This document shows positions 25,577 through 34,389 of a stretch of DNA of 64,000 bases, piece by piece. Location: contig NZ_SLXQ01000001.1 of assembly GCF_004340875.1 (NCBI RefSeq), positions 1,475,094-1,539,093 of the forward strand. Reading direction: 5' to 3'. The stretch's first letter is position 1. Every line of letters begins with the position of its first letter. Source of the stretch: Tamaricihabitans halophyticus (lineage in GTDB: Bacteria > Actinomycetota > Actinomycetes > Mycobacteriales > Pseudonocardiaceae). The notes below the pieces were generated by a model. It made no database searches. It saw nothing but the letters and a program-made list of their open reading frames with translations, and was not told the origin of the DNA. The position numbers and the translations under genes were made by a program.

Positions 25577-26797
25577 TTAGCCCGCTAAACGTGCCGTTCT
25601 TGCCGGGGCGTGTTGCGTCGTGATCAGCCCGCGACCAGCGATAACCGCGGTCACCACCTGCGCGGCCGCGGCGAGGCACAACGCGGTCAGTGGCACGATC
25701 CAACCGCCGGAAAGCGAATGCAACGTGCCGAGCAGCACCGGGCCCACGGCCGCGATCAGGTAGCCGATCGACTGGGCCATTCCGGACAATGCGGTCGCCG
25801 AGGCCGCGTCGGGAGCGCGCAGGCTGAGGAAGGACAGCGCGAGCACGATGCTGGAGCCTGTGGACAGTCCGGCGACGACTGTCCACAACGAAGCCCAGCC
25901 GGGGAGCAGGAGCAGGCCGAGGCAGGCGATCAGGCCGATCGTCGAGGTCAGGCCCGCGATCAGGCGCTGGTCCGGCAGCCGGCGCATGACCAGCGGTACG
26001 GCCAGGTTCATCACCAGCGCCACGGTCTGCATGAAGAACAGGTGCCAGCCAGCCATCGTCGGGCTCATCCCGTTGTCCTGCAGCACGCTGGGCAGCCAGG
26101 CAACCAGTACGTAGAAGGTCAACGACTGCAGCCCCATGTACAGCGTCACGACCCAGGCCAGCGGCGACCGCCAGGGCAGCCGGACCACGGGCGCGGGTTC
26201 GGCGCTTGCTTCGCCGCGCGCCTGGCCGCGCACCTGGGGCAGCCATACCGCGATGGCCAGCAGGGTGAGCAGCACCCAGCAGCCGAGCGCGGTACGCCAA
26301 CCGCCGGGCAGGTGTGTCGCGATCGGCACCACGGTGCCGGAGGAAAGGGCCGCGAATGCGCCCATGATCAGGGTGTAGGCGCCGGTCAGCATGCTGATCG
26401 AGTTGGGGAAGTCGCGTTTGATCAACGTGGGCAGTAGTACGTTGCCCACCGCGATGGCGGCCCCGATGATCGCCGTGCCCAGGAACAGCGCGACCGTGGA
26501 CAGTGTCGGTACCGAACGCAATACGGTGCCGAGCGCCAGGGTGAGCAGTGCCGCGAGCAGGGCGCGCTCCACGCCGAGTCGGCGACTGAGTGCCGGCGCC
26601 AGCGGGGAGACGACGGCGAAGCCGAGCAGCGGCAGGGTGGTCACCGCGCCGGCCACGCCCGGGCTGAGCCCCAACTCGGTGGAGATGAAACTGAGGACCG
26701 AGCCGACGCCGGTGAAGCTGGCGCGCAGGTTCGTGGCGACCAGCAGAATGCCGATGATCAGTAGCGTCAGCGCACCCCGGGACCTCGTTTGCCGCAC
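25577..26797 (-). CDS. MFS transporter, CynX/NimT-like
   Basis: 406 residues from GTG 26797, which has GGAGGT five bases upstream, better than the upstream in-frame start at 26818. Twelve hydrophobic segments with an MFS pattern, including IIGILLVATNLRASFTGVGSVL at the N-terminus and FLSLRAPDAASATALSGMAQSIGYLIAAVGPVLLG in the second half, as in CynX (cyanate) and NimT-like permeases. It could be an exporter or an uptake system. The substrate is unknown. Confidence 0.85.
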   Translation of the reverse strand: MRQTRSRGALTLLIIGILLVATNLRASFTGVGSVLSFISTELGLSPGVAGAVTTLPLLGFAVVSPLAPALSRRLGVERALLAALLTLALGTVLRSVPTLSTVALFLGTAIIGAAIAVGNVLLPTLIKRDFPNSISMLTGAYTLIMGAFAALSSGTVVPIATHLPGGWRTALGCWVLLTLLAIAVWLPQVRGQARGEASAEPAPVVRLPWRSPLAWVVTLYMGLQSLTFYVLVAWLPSVLQDNGMSPTMAGWHLFFMQTVALVMNLAVPLVMRRLPDQRLIAGLTSTIGLIACLGLLLLPGWASLWTVVAGLSTGSSIVLALSFLSLRAPDAASATALSGMAQSIGYLIAAVGPVLLGTLHSLSGGWIVPLTALCLAAAAQVVTAVIAGRGLITTQHAPARTARLAG

Positions 26798-26837
26798 CGC
26801 GCACCTCCGGCAGACCAATGTATGCCAGCCCCGTCCA

Positions 26838-26900
26838 CGGCAATCTTTAGGGATCTTGCGGTGACTGTGCGTGACCGCAATCTTTAAGGTTAGCGTGGTT
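26838..26900. repeat. Tandem pair of dispersed hairpin repeats
   Basis: Two units: CAATCTTTAGGGATCTTGCG (from 26841) and ACCGCAATCTTTAAGGTTAG (from 26874), head to tail in the gap before the MFS gene. This is the only place with two adjacent units. Confidence 0.7.
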
Positions 26901-26906
26901 GGCGGG

Positions 26907-27278
26907 CTAGCCTTGCAGCTCGCGGTCTTGCTCGTTGATCTGGATCAGTAGCCCCTCCGGGTCACGCACGGTGAACGAGCGGCCGAAGGACTCGTCCACG
27001 ATCGCGCTTTCGGCGGCATAGCCGGCCGCCCGCAACCGCTCGACCACCCGCTCGAGCGGCTCGTCCGCCTCGAAACAGAGCTCTACCGCGGCCTGCTTGG
27101 GATCATCCGCCGGCAACCCGTGCAGCGCCAGGCCGCTGCCCGTACCCGCCAACTCGACCCAGGCTGGATGGCCGGACCGGTTCGGCCGGCTGGCGAAATC
27201 CAGGTCGAGGCCGAGTGCCGCGTAGAAGTCCCGCGCCGTAGCCATATCCCGCACATAGCGGATCGCCACCGGTTTCAT
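26907..27278 (-). CDS. VOC (glyoxalase/bleomycin-resistance) superfamily protein
   Basis: 123 residues. Typical vicinal-oxygen-chelate fold elements: [23 protein letters not shown] at the start, [23 protein letters not shown] in the middle and [16 protein letters not shown] at the end. It could bind a metal or a drug-like ligand. Its ATG overlaps the stop of the ribbon-helix-helix gene (ATGA), so the two are co-translated. Confidence 0.88.
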   Translation of the reverse strand: MKPVAIRYVRDMATARDFYAALGLDLDFASRPNRSGHPAWVELAGTGSGLALHGLPADDPKQAAVELCFEADEPLERVVERLRAAGYAAESAIVDESFGRSFTVRDPEGLLIQINEQDRELQG

Positions 27279-27445
27279 CCCTGCTCCCGCCCTTCCGCGC
27301 GCCTCGCGAGCACGTCGAGATGGCCGCGCAACGCCTGTTCGACCAATTTGGACAGCGAGATGCCCTCGTCCACCGCCGCGTGCTTGACCTCGCGTACCAG
27401 CTCGCGCGGCAGGTACACGTTGAACTGCTGCTGTTCGGATGCCAC
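27275..27445 (-). CDS. Small CopG-type ribbon-helix-helix protein (unlisted short gene)
   Basis: 56 residues from GTG 27445: a beta-strand [21 protein letters not shown], then a second helix [22 protein letters not shown], the ribbon-helix-helix pattern of CopG/Arc regulators. The stop overlaps the VOC start in ATGA. It may bind its own promoter and control the VOC protein, or be the antitoxin half of a pair, although a VOC partner would be an unusual toxin. It is shorter than 60 codons and easily missed. Confidence 0.72.
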   Translation of the reverse strand: MASEQQQFNVYLPRELVREVKHAAVDEGISLSKLVEQALRGHLDVLARRAEGREQG

Positions 27446-27489
27446 GGCTAGAATGCTAGCAACGGTAGCCTGATCGCGCGGAGGTGGCC

Positions 27490-28761
27490 ATGCAGCGTAT
27501 TGAGGCGGATCTGCTCATCCCCGGTAGCGGTGAACCCATCCCCAACGGCGTCGTGGTTCTGGACGGCGCGGTGATCAGCTATGCCGGCCCAGCTGCTGGT
27601 GCCCCGGGCACCCCGGACACCCGACCAACCCGATGCGCGGCAGTACTTCCCGGGCTGTGGGACTGCCACACCCACCTGGTGGGCCTGCCGACACTGGACT
27701 TCGAGCGGATGGCGCTGACCTCCGACGTGCTGCGCGCCGCGCGTTCGGTGACCGATCTCGGCGCGGCCCTCGATGTGGGCGTCACGTCGATCCGCGAGGT
27801 GGGTGGCCTGGGGCTGAAACTGGCGCAAGCCGTTGCCGAGGGCAGTATTGCCGGTCCGACGATCTACGCGGCTGGCGCGGTGTTGAGTACCACCGGTGGA
27901 CACGGCGATGTGCATTCGTTGCCACTCGACTGGATGCACGACCTGACCGAGCGCTCCGGCGATTTTCGACTCTGTGACGGAGTTTCGGACTGTATGCGCG
28001 CGGTGCGCGAGCAGCTGCGGGGCAACGCGAAGGTTATCAAGGTCTGCGCATCCGGTGGCGTTCTCTCCGAAGTGGACGATCCGATCCACCAGCAGTTCAC
28101 CGCGGCCGAGCTACGGGCGATCGTCGAGGTCGCTGGCCTTGCCGAGCGAGCGGTCGCCGCGCACTGCCACGGCAAACCGGGCATCATGGCCGCATTGGCG
28201 GCCGGGGTCCAGACAATCGAGCACGGCACCTATCTGGACGAGGAAGCCTGCGACGCGATGCGCGAACAGGGCGCGATCCTGGTGGCTACCCGCACCATCA
28301 TCGATGACCTACTACACGGCGCCCAGTTGCCGGACTACGCGCTGCGCAAACTACGCGGGGTTGCCGACCGGCACGCCGAAGCGCTCACCATGGCTTACGA
28401 ACGTGGCGTGACCATCGCCGCCGGATCGGACATCGCGCTCGCCGCTAGCGGGAGGCTGGCTTCCTGGGGGCGGCACGGCCGGGAGATCTCGCTGCTCGCC
28501 CAGGCGGGTATGTCGCCGTTGCAGGCAATCGAGGCGGCCACCGCGACGGCACCCAAGACGCTTGGCGCGCAGGCGCCGCGCAGCGGGCAGCTCCTCGCCG
28601 GCTACGACGCCGATGTGCTTGCGCTGGATGCGAACCCGCTGGCTGACTTGAATGTGCTTACCGGCTCCGCGCATGTGCTCGGGGTATGGCAATCCGGGGT
28701 GCGCAAACGCGAGCGCACCCCGGAATACCCGTACCGGCCAACCGGCATAGCGGTCAGCTAG
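27490..28761 (+). CDS. Amidohydrolase family protein (imidazolonepropionase/prolidase-like)
   Basis: 423 residues from ATG 27490 with GGAGG at 27480-27484. The metal-binding HxH is in [15 protein letters not shown] (about residues 55-57). Further ligands are the His residues in [28 protein letters not shown] and the Asp in AGSDIALA. The composite beta-sandwich ends ([21 protein letters not shown] and [18 protein letters not shown]) are also present. It hydrolyses an amide or lactam bond, perhaps a dipeptide; the exact substrate is unknown. Its stop and the converging carboxylesterase stop share the four bases CTAG. Confidence 0.88.
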   Translation: MQRIEADLLIPGSGEPIPNGVVVLDGAVISYAGPAAGAPGTPDTRPTRCAAVLPGLWDCHTHLVGLPTLDFERMALTSDVLRAARSVTDLGAALDVGVTSIREVGGLGLKLAQAVAEGSIAGPTIYAAGAVLSTTGGHGDVHSLPLDWMHDLTERSGDFRLCDGVSDCMRAVREQLRGNAKVIKVCASGGVLSEVDDPIHQQFTAAELRAIVEVAGLAERAVAAHCHGKPGIMAALAAGVQTIEHGTYLDEEACDAMREQGAILVATRTIIDDLLHGAQLPDYALRKLRGVADRHAEALTMAYERGVTIAAGSDIALAASGRLASWGRHGREISLLAQAGMSPLQAIEAATATAPKTLGAQAPRSGQLLAGYDADVLALDANPLADLNVLTGSAHVLGVWQSGVRKRERTPEYPYRPTGIAVS

Positions 28762-30389
28762 CCGATCGTGCGCCAGAACCCGCAGTTGTGTTCGGCGGCG
28801 AAGTCGATCGGCTCGGTCGCGCCGGGCGCGAGTCGCATCGCCGTCGGGTTGGCCTCGTTCAGCTCCGGCCAGTACGGCGCTTCGTCATTGTTATTGGGGT
28901 CATTATTGGGATTACCGGTGTGCGCGAACGATGCCCAGTAGTCGACCATCGTGCGCCCCAACTCACGCTGCGGTTCTTCCTTGAGCAGGTCCACCCCGCC
29001 GAGGTCGAACAGGTACGGCAGATCGGTGCCATGCGCCGCTTCCTGTGGAACCTCGGGGACGAACAGCTGGTTCACGTTCGGCGCGTTCGGATCGGCGAAC
29101 TGGTACGGATACACCGTGGTGTACTTCGCGAGTTCCCGGTTTCCTTCAGCTGTCTGGCAAGCCCAGGACTGGTCGGTCACCACCGTCGACCACGCAAGCC
29201 CCGCCGAAGGGTAGTCGGAAAGCGGGTAGCGGGCCTCGACCGCAGCCGCGTCCGCACCGAATGCCTCGCGCAGCAGCTTCGGGTAGGTCTCGCTGGTGAC
29301 GGCGTCCGGTTTCACCAGCATCGCGCCGGCGACGAAACTCCGCGCTTCGTCCCTTGTGGACCCGGAGAGTACCGGGACTCGCGCGAACTTGCCGATATCC
29401 AGCGCGGTAGACGGGTTCAGCGGCAGCAGGCTGGTGCCATAAGCCAAACTGTCCGCGAAATCCTGCATCCGCGGAATCAGCTCGCCGGTCGACTTCTCCC
29501 GCATGCAGGAGAGTTCCTTGCCTGGCGCGCAGCCGAGTTCGCGCGCCACATCGCGCCCCTTGGCCTGTCCTTCCTGGACAGGGAGGTACGGCGCATGCGC
29601 CCGGTCGCCAGGGAACAGCGCGCCGGTCGGCCAATCCAGCTTGCAGGAGCCGGAAGACAGTGCGGCTTTGTCCACGAGTCCGGGCGCCTTCGGCGAGGTC
29701 AGCAACGCGCAGGCGGACATCGAACCCGCCGACTGGCCGAACACCGTGACGTTGTTCGAATCGCCGCCGAAGGATTCCGCGTTGCGGTTCGCCCATTCCA
29801 GCGCGGCGATCTGGTCGGCAAACCCGAAATTGCCCGATCCGGCAAGCCCTGGCAGGCCGAAATAGCCGAAGATACCGAGCCGGTAGTTCACCGTGACCAC
29901 CACGGCGTTGGCCTGATCAGCCAGCCGTTCCGCGTTGTAGTCGTTCTTGCTGTCCCTGGTGAAACCGCCGCCATGCCACCAGACCATGACCGGCAGCTTC
30001 GCGTTCGGCGCCTGCTTGCGCGGCGTGGTCACATCCAGGTAGAGGCAGTCCTCCGAACCGGCGACTTCGCCGCCAGGAGGCTGCTGCGCGCAGCGTTCCC
30101 CCTGCTTGGTCGCGTCCCGGACGCCCTGCCACGGGTTCACCGGCTGCGGTGGTTTCCAGCGCAGTTCACCGACAGGTGGTTGGGCATACGGCACGTTCTG
30201 GAACGTGCGCGCCTTGTCCGTACTCGCACCGCGTAGCGCGCCGGTATCGGTCCGCACGGTCAGCGGCGCATCCGGTGTTTCTGGTGCTACCGGCGCGGCA
30301 TTCGCGGTGCCGGTAGCGATGCTCAGCCCGGCGAGCACCGCCGTGCCGGCCGCCGCGTACCACCGCTGGCGTTTTCCATTACGAGCCAT
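28758..30389 (-). CDS. Secreted type B carboxylesterase
   Basis: 543 residues with a signal peptide (AAAGTAVLAGLSIATGTANA, cleavage near residue 31). Type B features: LPVMVWWHGGG oxyanion loop (about 132-142), GQSAG nucleophile elbow (218-222, Ser220), a charge-relay acid in TRDEARSFV, and His in the LPYLFDLGG-side helix HGTDLPYLF. Four or more cysteines could form disulfides outside the cell. A short Asn/Asp-rich stretch (NPNNDPNNND) near residue 490 comes from a tandem AATAATGACCCC-like DNA repeat. The start overlaps the upstream TetR stop by 11 bases. Confidence 0.9.
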   Translation of the reverse strand: MARNGKRQRWYAAAGTAVLAGLSIATGTANAAPVAPETPDAPLTVRTDTGALRGASTDKARTFQNVPYAQPPVGELRWKPPQPVNPWQGVRDATKQGERCAQQPPGGEVAGSEDCLYLDVTTPRKQAPNAKLPVMVWWHGGGFTRDSKNDYNAERLADQANAVVVTVNYRLGIFGYFGLPGLAGSGNFGFADQIAALEWANRNAESFGGDSNNVTVFGQSAGSMSACALLTSPKAPGLVDKAALSSGSCKLDWPTGALFPGDRAHAPYLPVQEGQAKGRDVARELGCAPGKELSCMREKSTGELIPRMQDFADSLAYGTSLLPLNPSTALDIGKFARVPVLSGSTRDEARSFVAGAMLVKPDAVTSETYPKLLREAFGADAAAVEARYPLSDYPSAGLAWSTVVTDQSWACQTAEGNRELAKYTTVYPYQFADPNAPNVNQLFVPEVPQEAAHGTDLPYLFDLGGVDLLKEEPQRELGRTMVDYWASFAHTGNPNNDPNNNDEAPYWPELNEANPTAMRLAPGATEPIDFAAEHNCGFWRTIG

Positions 30390-30978
30390 GGGTTCCCTCG
30401 GATCGTGTTGCGGCGTCGAAGATCGTTACCAGCTCGGCCGCGTATGGTTCGGCCGCTCCGCCGCCGGAGACGTGTTTCAGCGCGCCGTCCAGCGCCCTGC
30501 GGATCGTTTCGCACATCACGGCTACGTCGAACTGCCGGAACTGACCCTGGTCCTGGCCGGCGCGCAGGATCTCGGCAAGGTCGGATTCCTCCTGACGGTG
30601 CCGTTGTGCGTTATCGCGGCCGCGCTCGCCGGCAAAGATCTCGGTCAGCGCGGCCAGATGTTGTGGATAGGCCGCGTACAACGAGACGCTGCCGCTCAGG
30701 AACACGCGTAGTGCGTCCCTTGGCGATTCGGTCTCGGCCATCAGCGGCTGGATGAACTCGACACCAAGGTCGTACACCCTGGTGATGACCTGATCAAGCA
30801 GCTCGGCCCGGTCGTGGAAGTGATAGGTGAGTACGCCCCGGCTGACCTTGGCCCGCCGGGCGATCCGGACGGTGGAAGCCTGCGCGAGACCGTCTTCGGC
30901 GATCACCTCGATCGCGCACTCCACCAGCTGGTTGCGGCGCGCGATGTGGATGAACGAATCGGTAGCGTCACTTGGCAT
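30379..30978 (-). CDS. TetR family regulator of the carboxylesterase
   Basis: 199 residues from ATG 30978. The helix-turn-helix IARRNQLVECAIEVIAEDGLAQASTVRIARRAKVSRGVLTYHFHDRAELLDQVI is at about residues 10-60, like BetI-type regulators. Its stop overlaps the esterase start by 11 bases, so it leads the operon. The upstream gap has an imperfect TTAGCAG/CTGTTTAA palindrome that could be an operator. A TTG at 30987 is an alternative start. Confidence 0.85.
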   Translation of the reverse strand: MPSDATDSFIHIARRNQLVECAIEVIAEDGLAQASTVRIARRAKVSRGVLTYHFHDRAELLDQVITRVYDLGVEFIQPLMAETESPRDALRVFLSGSVSLYAAYPQHLAALTEIFAGERGRDNAQRHRQEESDLAEILRAGQDQGQFRQFDVAVMCETIRRALDGALKHVSGGGAAEPYAAELVTIFDAATRSEGTHGS

Positions 30979-31074
30979 GTCGGCCAAAAATTTAGCAGAG
31001 CTGTTTAAGATCCGCCACAGCTGTCATCTGACCAGGTGGGCAAGGGTGCTCGAATATCCGGTGGCGGCTTTCCT

Positions 31075-31120
31075 GTGCGTAGTTGATCATGGTTATCTTG
31101 GTCCATGATCAACTACGCGC
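31075..31120. repeat. Strong stem-loop in an intergenic gap
   Basis: Arms of 18 bases (31075-31092 and 31103-31120) with one G-T pair, around TTATCTTGGT. The arm core is GTAGTTGATCATGG. There is no T-run after either arm, so a simple terminator is unlikely. The GATC-rich palindrome could be a dispersed repeat, a protein site or the end of a small mobile element. Confidence 0.6.
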
Positions 31121-31130
31121 CAGGTGAGGC

Positions 31131-31400
31131 GTGACCGGCAGAGATGACGCCGGGGAGTGGCCCGGTCTGTTCACGCACAGCAAACTGCACCGCGTTTTGC
31201 TGAGTAACCAGCGGCGCGTGCCGTTTCAGGGCAGACTGCTCGGGCTGGCCGACTGCGGCGCGGTATGCCTGCCGCCACTACAGGCGCCGCCCGCCCGGCG
31301 GACCCGCTGCCCGCGCTGCTTTCCGCGGGCTAGCGCCGATCCACCGACAGGGCGGCAAAGCTCTGCGCGACCGGCATCAGTTCGACCACGTTCACGTTGA
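31131..31400 (+). CDS. Possible small cysteine-containing protein
   Basis: 89 residues from GTG 31131. A conserved-looking core, FTHSKLHRVLLSNQRRVPFQGRLLGLADCGAVCLPPLQ, is followed by RTRCPRCF, so four cysteines (two pairs) could bind zinc. I do not recognise the family. The 3' end overlaps the last 71 bases of the converging SDR gene, so the last part is uncertain. It starts 11 bases after the stem-loop at 31075-31120. Confidence 0.4.
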   Translation: MTGRDDAGEWPGLFTHSKLHRVLLSNQRRVPFQGRLLGLADCGAVCLPPLQAPPARRTRCPRCFPRASADPPTGRQSSARPASVRPRSR

Positions 31401-32064
31401 CGTGTGCTGGTTGGTTGGCGACCCAGTGCACCGACTCCGCGACATCTTCCGGTAGCAGTGCCTGCACACCCTCGTACACGCCAGCCGCGCGCTGGCTGTC
31501 CCCGTCGAACCGCACCGTGGAGAACTCCGTACCCCCGGCAAGACCGGGTTCCACCGAGGTGACGCGCACGCCCGTGCCGTGCAGGTCCGAGCGCAGGTTG
31601 AGGCTGAACTGATGGGTGAAGGCCTTGGTCGCGCCGTAGACATTCCCGCCGGGGTAGGGGTAACTACCGGCCACCGAGCCGATGTTGATCACATGCCCGC
31701 GGCCCCGGCGCACCATGCCCGGCAGCAGTGCGCGGGTGCAGTACATAACGCCCCGACAGTTGGTGTCCAGCATCTGGTCCCAGTCGTCCAGATCAGCCTC
31801 GGCGGCCGGCTCCAACCCCTTCGCCAGCCCGGCGTTGTTCACCAGCACATCGATCTCGGCGAAGTCCTCGGGCAGCGTCGCGATCGCCTGCTGCACCGCC
31901 TCGCGGTCACGTACGTCCAGTTCGAGTGGATGCACCCGCTCGCCCAGCTCGGTGAGCTTGTCGGTGCGTCGCGCCGCGGCGACCACCTGGGCGCCCTCGG
32001 CGGCGAACCGGCTGGCGATCGCGGCGCCAAAGCCGGCACTTGCACCGGTCACGAACACCTTCAC
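31330..32064 (-). CDS. Short-chain dehydrogenase/reductase, YdfG-like
   Basis: 244 residues. The cofactor motif TGASAGFG is at residues 6-13, NNAG near 77, and the catalytic triad Ser130, Tyr143, Lys147 lies in NIGSVAGSYPYPGGNVYGATK. It resembles YdfG-type NADP-dependent 3-hydroxy acid (serine/allo-threonine) dehydrogenases. The GTG start overlaps the stop of the upstream hydrolase (GTGA), so the two are co-translated. Confidence 0.9.
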   Translation of the reverse strand: MKVFVTGASAGFGAAIASRFAAEGAQVVAAARRTDKLTELGERVHPLELDVRDREAVQQAIATLPEDFAEIDVLVNNAGLAKGLEPAAEADLDDWDQMLDTNCRGVMYCTRALLPGMVRRGRGHVINIGSVAGSYPYPGGNVYGATKAFTHQFSLNLRSDLHGTGVRVTSVEPGLAGGTEFSTVRFDGDSQRAAGVYEGVQALLPEDVAESVHWVANQPAHVNVNVVELMPVAQSFAALSVDRR

Positions 32065-32858
32065 GCAAAACCCTCCAAGAACTCGCTCAGCGCGGCGTTG
32101 AACTCCGTTGGCCGCTCCATATTGGGCAGATGCCCGGTTTCGGGCACGATCACCAGTCTGGCTTCGGGGATCTCCCGATGCAGCACCTCGGCCTCGGAAA
32201 CGGGTGTGAATTCATCCGCACTACCGACCACCACCAAGGTGGGTACGGCAATCGTCGGCAGCAGCGACAGGTAGTCCGGTCGCTGCGCCCGGCCGCGCAA
32301 AGCCGCGGCCGCGCCCTCCGCCGGGGCGGCGCGCATCATGTCCAACACCCGGTTTGCCACCTCCGGTCGATCGGTGATCGTTGCCGGACAGACCATTTTC
32401 GGCAGTACCTCGGTGGCATAGTCGCCGATCCCGCTACGCGTCAGCCGCTCGGCCAGCGCGATTCGCGCGGCCTTGCCCTCGGCGGTATCGGCGCGGGCCG
32501 AGGTGTCCGCGAGCAGTAGCCCGCGCAGCCGTTCGGGGAACTGGCGGTAGCAGGCGAGCACGATCTGCCCGCCCATCGACAGTCCGCCGAGTACGACCTG
32601 GTCGAGCCGCAACTCGTCCAGCAACCGCAGGATATCCGCGGCGAAGGTCTCCAGTGGGGTTTCGCCGGGAATCACCTCGCTGCCGCCGTAGCCGCGTAGG
32701 TCCGGCACGATTACCCGCCATCCCCGTGCGCTGAAGTAATCGATCTGGGGTTGCCACATCGAACCGTCGAACGGGTGGCCGTGTACCAGGACCAGAGGCG
32801 GCCCGGTGCCGGTATCCCGATAGCTGATCTCGTTTTCCGGAAATTGAACTCGGTGCAT
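32061..32858 (-). CDS. Alpha/beta hydrolase
   Basis: 265 residues. The elbow is GLSMG (92-96, Ser94), the oxyanion region LVHGHPFDGSMW is near 24-35, the acid is in VVVGSADEFTPVSEA, and the base His is in VPETGHLPNMERP. It is coupled by GTGA to the downstream SDR, and the pair could act in sequence on an ester or lactone and then a hydroxy acid. It is divergent from a MocR gene, the probable regulator. Confidence 0.86.
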   Translation of the reverse strand: MHRVQFPENEISYRDTGTGPPLVLVHGHPFDGSMWQPQIDYFSARGWRVIVPDLRGYGGSEVIPGETPLETFAADILRLLDELRLDQVVLGGLSMGGQIVLACYRQFPERLRGLLLADTSARADTAEGKAARIALAERLTRSGIGDYATEVLPKMVCPATITDRPEVANRVLDMMRAAPAEGAAAALRGRAQRPDYLSLLPTIAVPTLVVVGSADEFTPVSEAEVLHREIPEARLVIVPETGHLPNMERPTEFNAALSEFLEGFA

Positions 32859-32886
32859 TTGTACTCCATTTATCCACTTGACTATC

Positions 32887-32945
32887 CGAAATTAACCGGA
32901 GCAATATTGGAGTGCAATAAAAACAATGACCTCGGAGCAATTTCG
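32887..32945. promoter_or_regulatory. Direct-repeat region between the hydrolase and MocR genes
   Basis: Three similar units in one orientation, CGGAGCAATA, TGGAGTGCAATA and CGGAGCAATTT, between the divergent genes. MocR-type regulators typically bind direct repeats, so these are candidate sites. The last unit also serves as the MocR ribosome site (GGAG 32934-32937). Confidence 0.5.
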
Positions 32946-34264
32946 TGTTTGACTACTTGGCTGTCGCTGACGCGCTGGCCGCGGATATCGCGGCCGGTCG
33001 GTTGCGGGCTGGCGATCGGTTGCCGCCGCAACGCCGGTTCGCGCGGCAGCGGGGTATCGCGGTGTCCACGGCAAGTCGGGTGTACGGCGAACTGATCCGG
33101 CGCGGGCTCGCGGTCGGTGAAGTCGGGCGCGGCACCTTCATCCGGGCCGGCAAACCTGCCGTGTCGACCGCGCTTGCCGAGCCGGCGGCCGCACAGGTCG
33201 ACCTCGAGCTGAACTTCCCGGTCTTGCCGGAGCAGCCGGCGATGCTCGCGGAAAGCCTTGGCGGATTGCTCCGACCGGACGCACTGGCCGAAGCGGTGCG
33301 GCCGATCGGCGCAGCGGGGAACCCGCGGGCCACCGAGGCCGCGCGCGACCTGCTCAGCGCTCCGGAATGGACACCTGAATGCGTACTGTTCGCCGGTAAC
33401 GGCCGGCAGGCCATCGCCGCGAGTATCGCGGGCCTCGTTGGTACCGGTGAACGACTCGGCGTGGAGGCAATGACCTATCCGGTGGTGCGCGGGATCGCCG
33501 ACCGGCTCGGGGTTCAGCTGGTGCCGGTCGAGTTGGACGAGCAGGGGGTTTGCCCCGCGGCGCTGAGGGCGGCTGGGCCACTGCGTGCGGTCTATCTGCA
33601 GCCGACGCTGCACAACCCGTTGGGCTACACGATGCCGGCCGAGCGGAGGGCGGAACTGGTCGCGGTGCTCCGGGAGACGGACAGCTATCTGATCGAGGAC
33701 GCGATCTACGGGTTCCTGCGCGAGTCGCCGGTGCCGCTTGCCGCGCTGGCGCCGGAACGGACCGTTCGGGTGGACAGTCTTTCCAAGCGCGTCGCGCCCG
33801 GTCTGACGGTTGGGTTCCTCGGGGTACCCGCCTCGGTTGAAACGCGGATCGCGGCCGCGTTGCGTTCCGGTGGCTGGGGTGTCGGCGGTTTCGCCTTGCA
33901 TGCGGCGACTCGCTGGCTGACCGATGGCACTGTCGCGAAGCTGTCCGCGGCGAAGCGGGCGGATGCGGCGGCGCGACAGCAACTGGTGGCCGACCGGCTC
34001 GGCGAGTTCACCGTTCGCGCCGATCCTGCCGGTTATCACTGCTGGTGGGAGCTGCCCGAGCAGTGGCGGGCCGAGATGTTCGTGGCGGCGGCAGCCCGGC
34101 GGGGGATCGCGGTGACGCCGGCCGCTGCCTTCACGGTCGGGTCCGGGCATGCGCCGAACGCGGTACGGCTGGCACTTTCGGCGCCGCCAATGGACGTGTT
34201 GGACCACGCCCTCGGGCTACTCGCCGCGATCGCCCGCGACGATCCCGACGCCGCCCTCCTTTAG
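32945..34264 (+). CDS. GntR/MocR-type regulator with aminotransferase-like domain
   Basis: 439 residues from GTG 32945. The N-terminal GntR winged helix (ADALAADIAAGRLRAGDRLPPQRRFARQRGIAVSTASRVYGELIRRGL) is followed by a fold-type I PLP-binding domain, with the Lys of VDSLSKRVAPGLTVGF as the likely Schiff base (about residue 282). MocR proteins bind PLP or an amine-PLP adduct and activate nearby genes. Likely targets are the divergent hydrolase and SDR genes. Confidence 0.9.
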   Translation: MFDYLAVADALAADIAAGRLRAGDRLPPQRRFARQRGIAVSTASRVYGELIRRGLAVGEVGRGTFIRAGKPAVSTALAEPAAAQVDLELNFPVLPEQPAMLAESLGGLLRPDALAEAVRPIGAAGNPRATEAARDLLSAPEWTPECVLFAGNGRQAIAASIAGLVGTGERLGVEAMTYPVVRGIADRLGVQLVPVELDEQGVCPAALRAAGPLRAVYLQPTLHNPLGYTMPAERRAELVAVLRETDSYLIEDAIYGFLRESPVPLAALAPERTVRVDSLSKRVAPGLTVGFLGVPASVETRIAAALRSGGWGVGGFALHAATRWLTDGTVAKLSAAKRADAAARQQLVADRLGEFTVRADPAGYHCWWELPEQWRAEMFVAAAARRGIAVTPAAAFTVGSGHAPNAVRLALSAPPMDVLDHALGLLAAIARDDPDAALL

Positions 34265-34276
34265 CCCACGCTCCAT

Positions 34277-34304
34277 CACCGCAAGATCCCGAAGAATTGC
34301 GGTT
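34277..34304. repeat. Dispersed hairpin repeat, last copy seen
   Basis: CACCGCAAGATCCCGAAGAA then TTGCGGTT. The stem ACCGCAA (34278-34284) / TTGCGGT (34297-34303) is kept although the loop differs. No further copy was found to 64000. Confidence 0.7.
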
Positions 34305-34389
34305 GGGGTGGCCAGCGCGTCGTAGAATGATTGGCTGCCCGCCGCACCGGCGTGGGTACTCGACTGCAGGTCCGAGGAAAGGACTTGGC

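Noticed and set aside
25610..26437. + strand frame rich in Gln, Arg and His opposite the CynX-type MFS gene
   Set aside because: Antisense shadow of a clear transporter gene.
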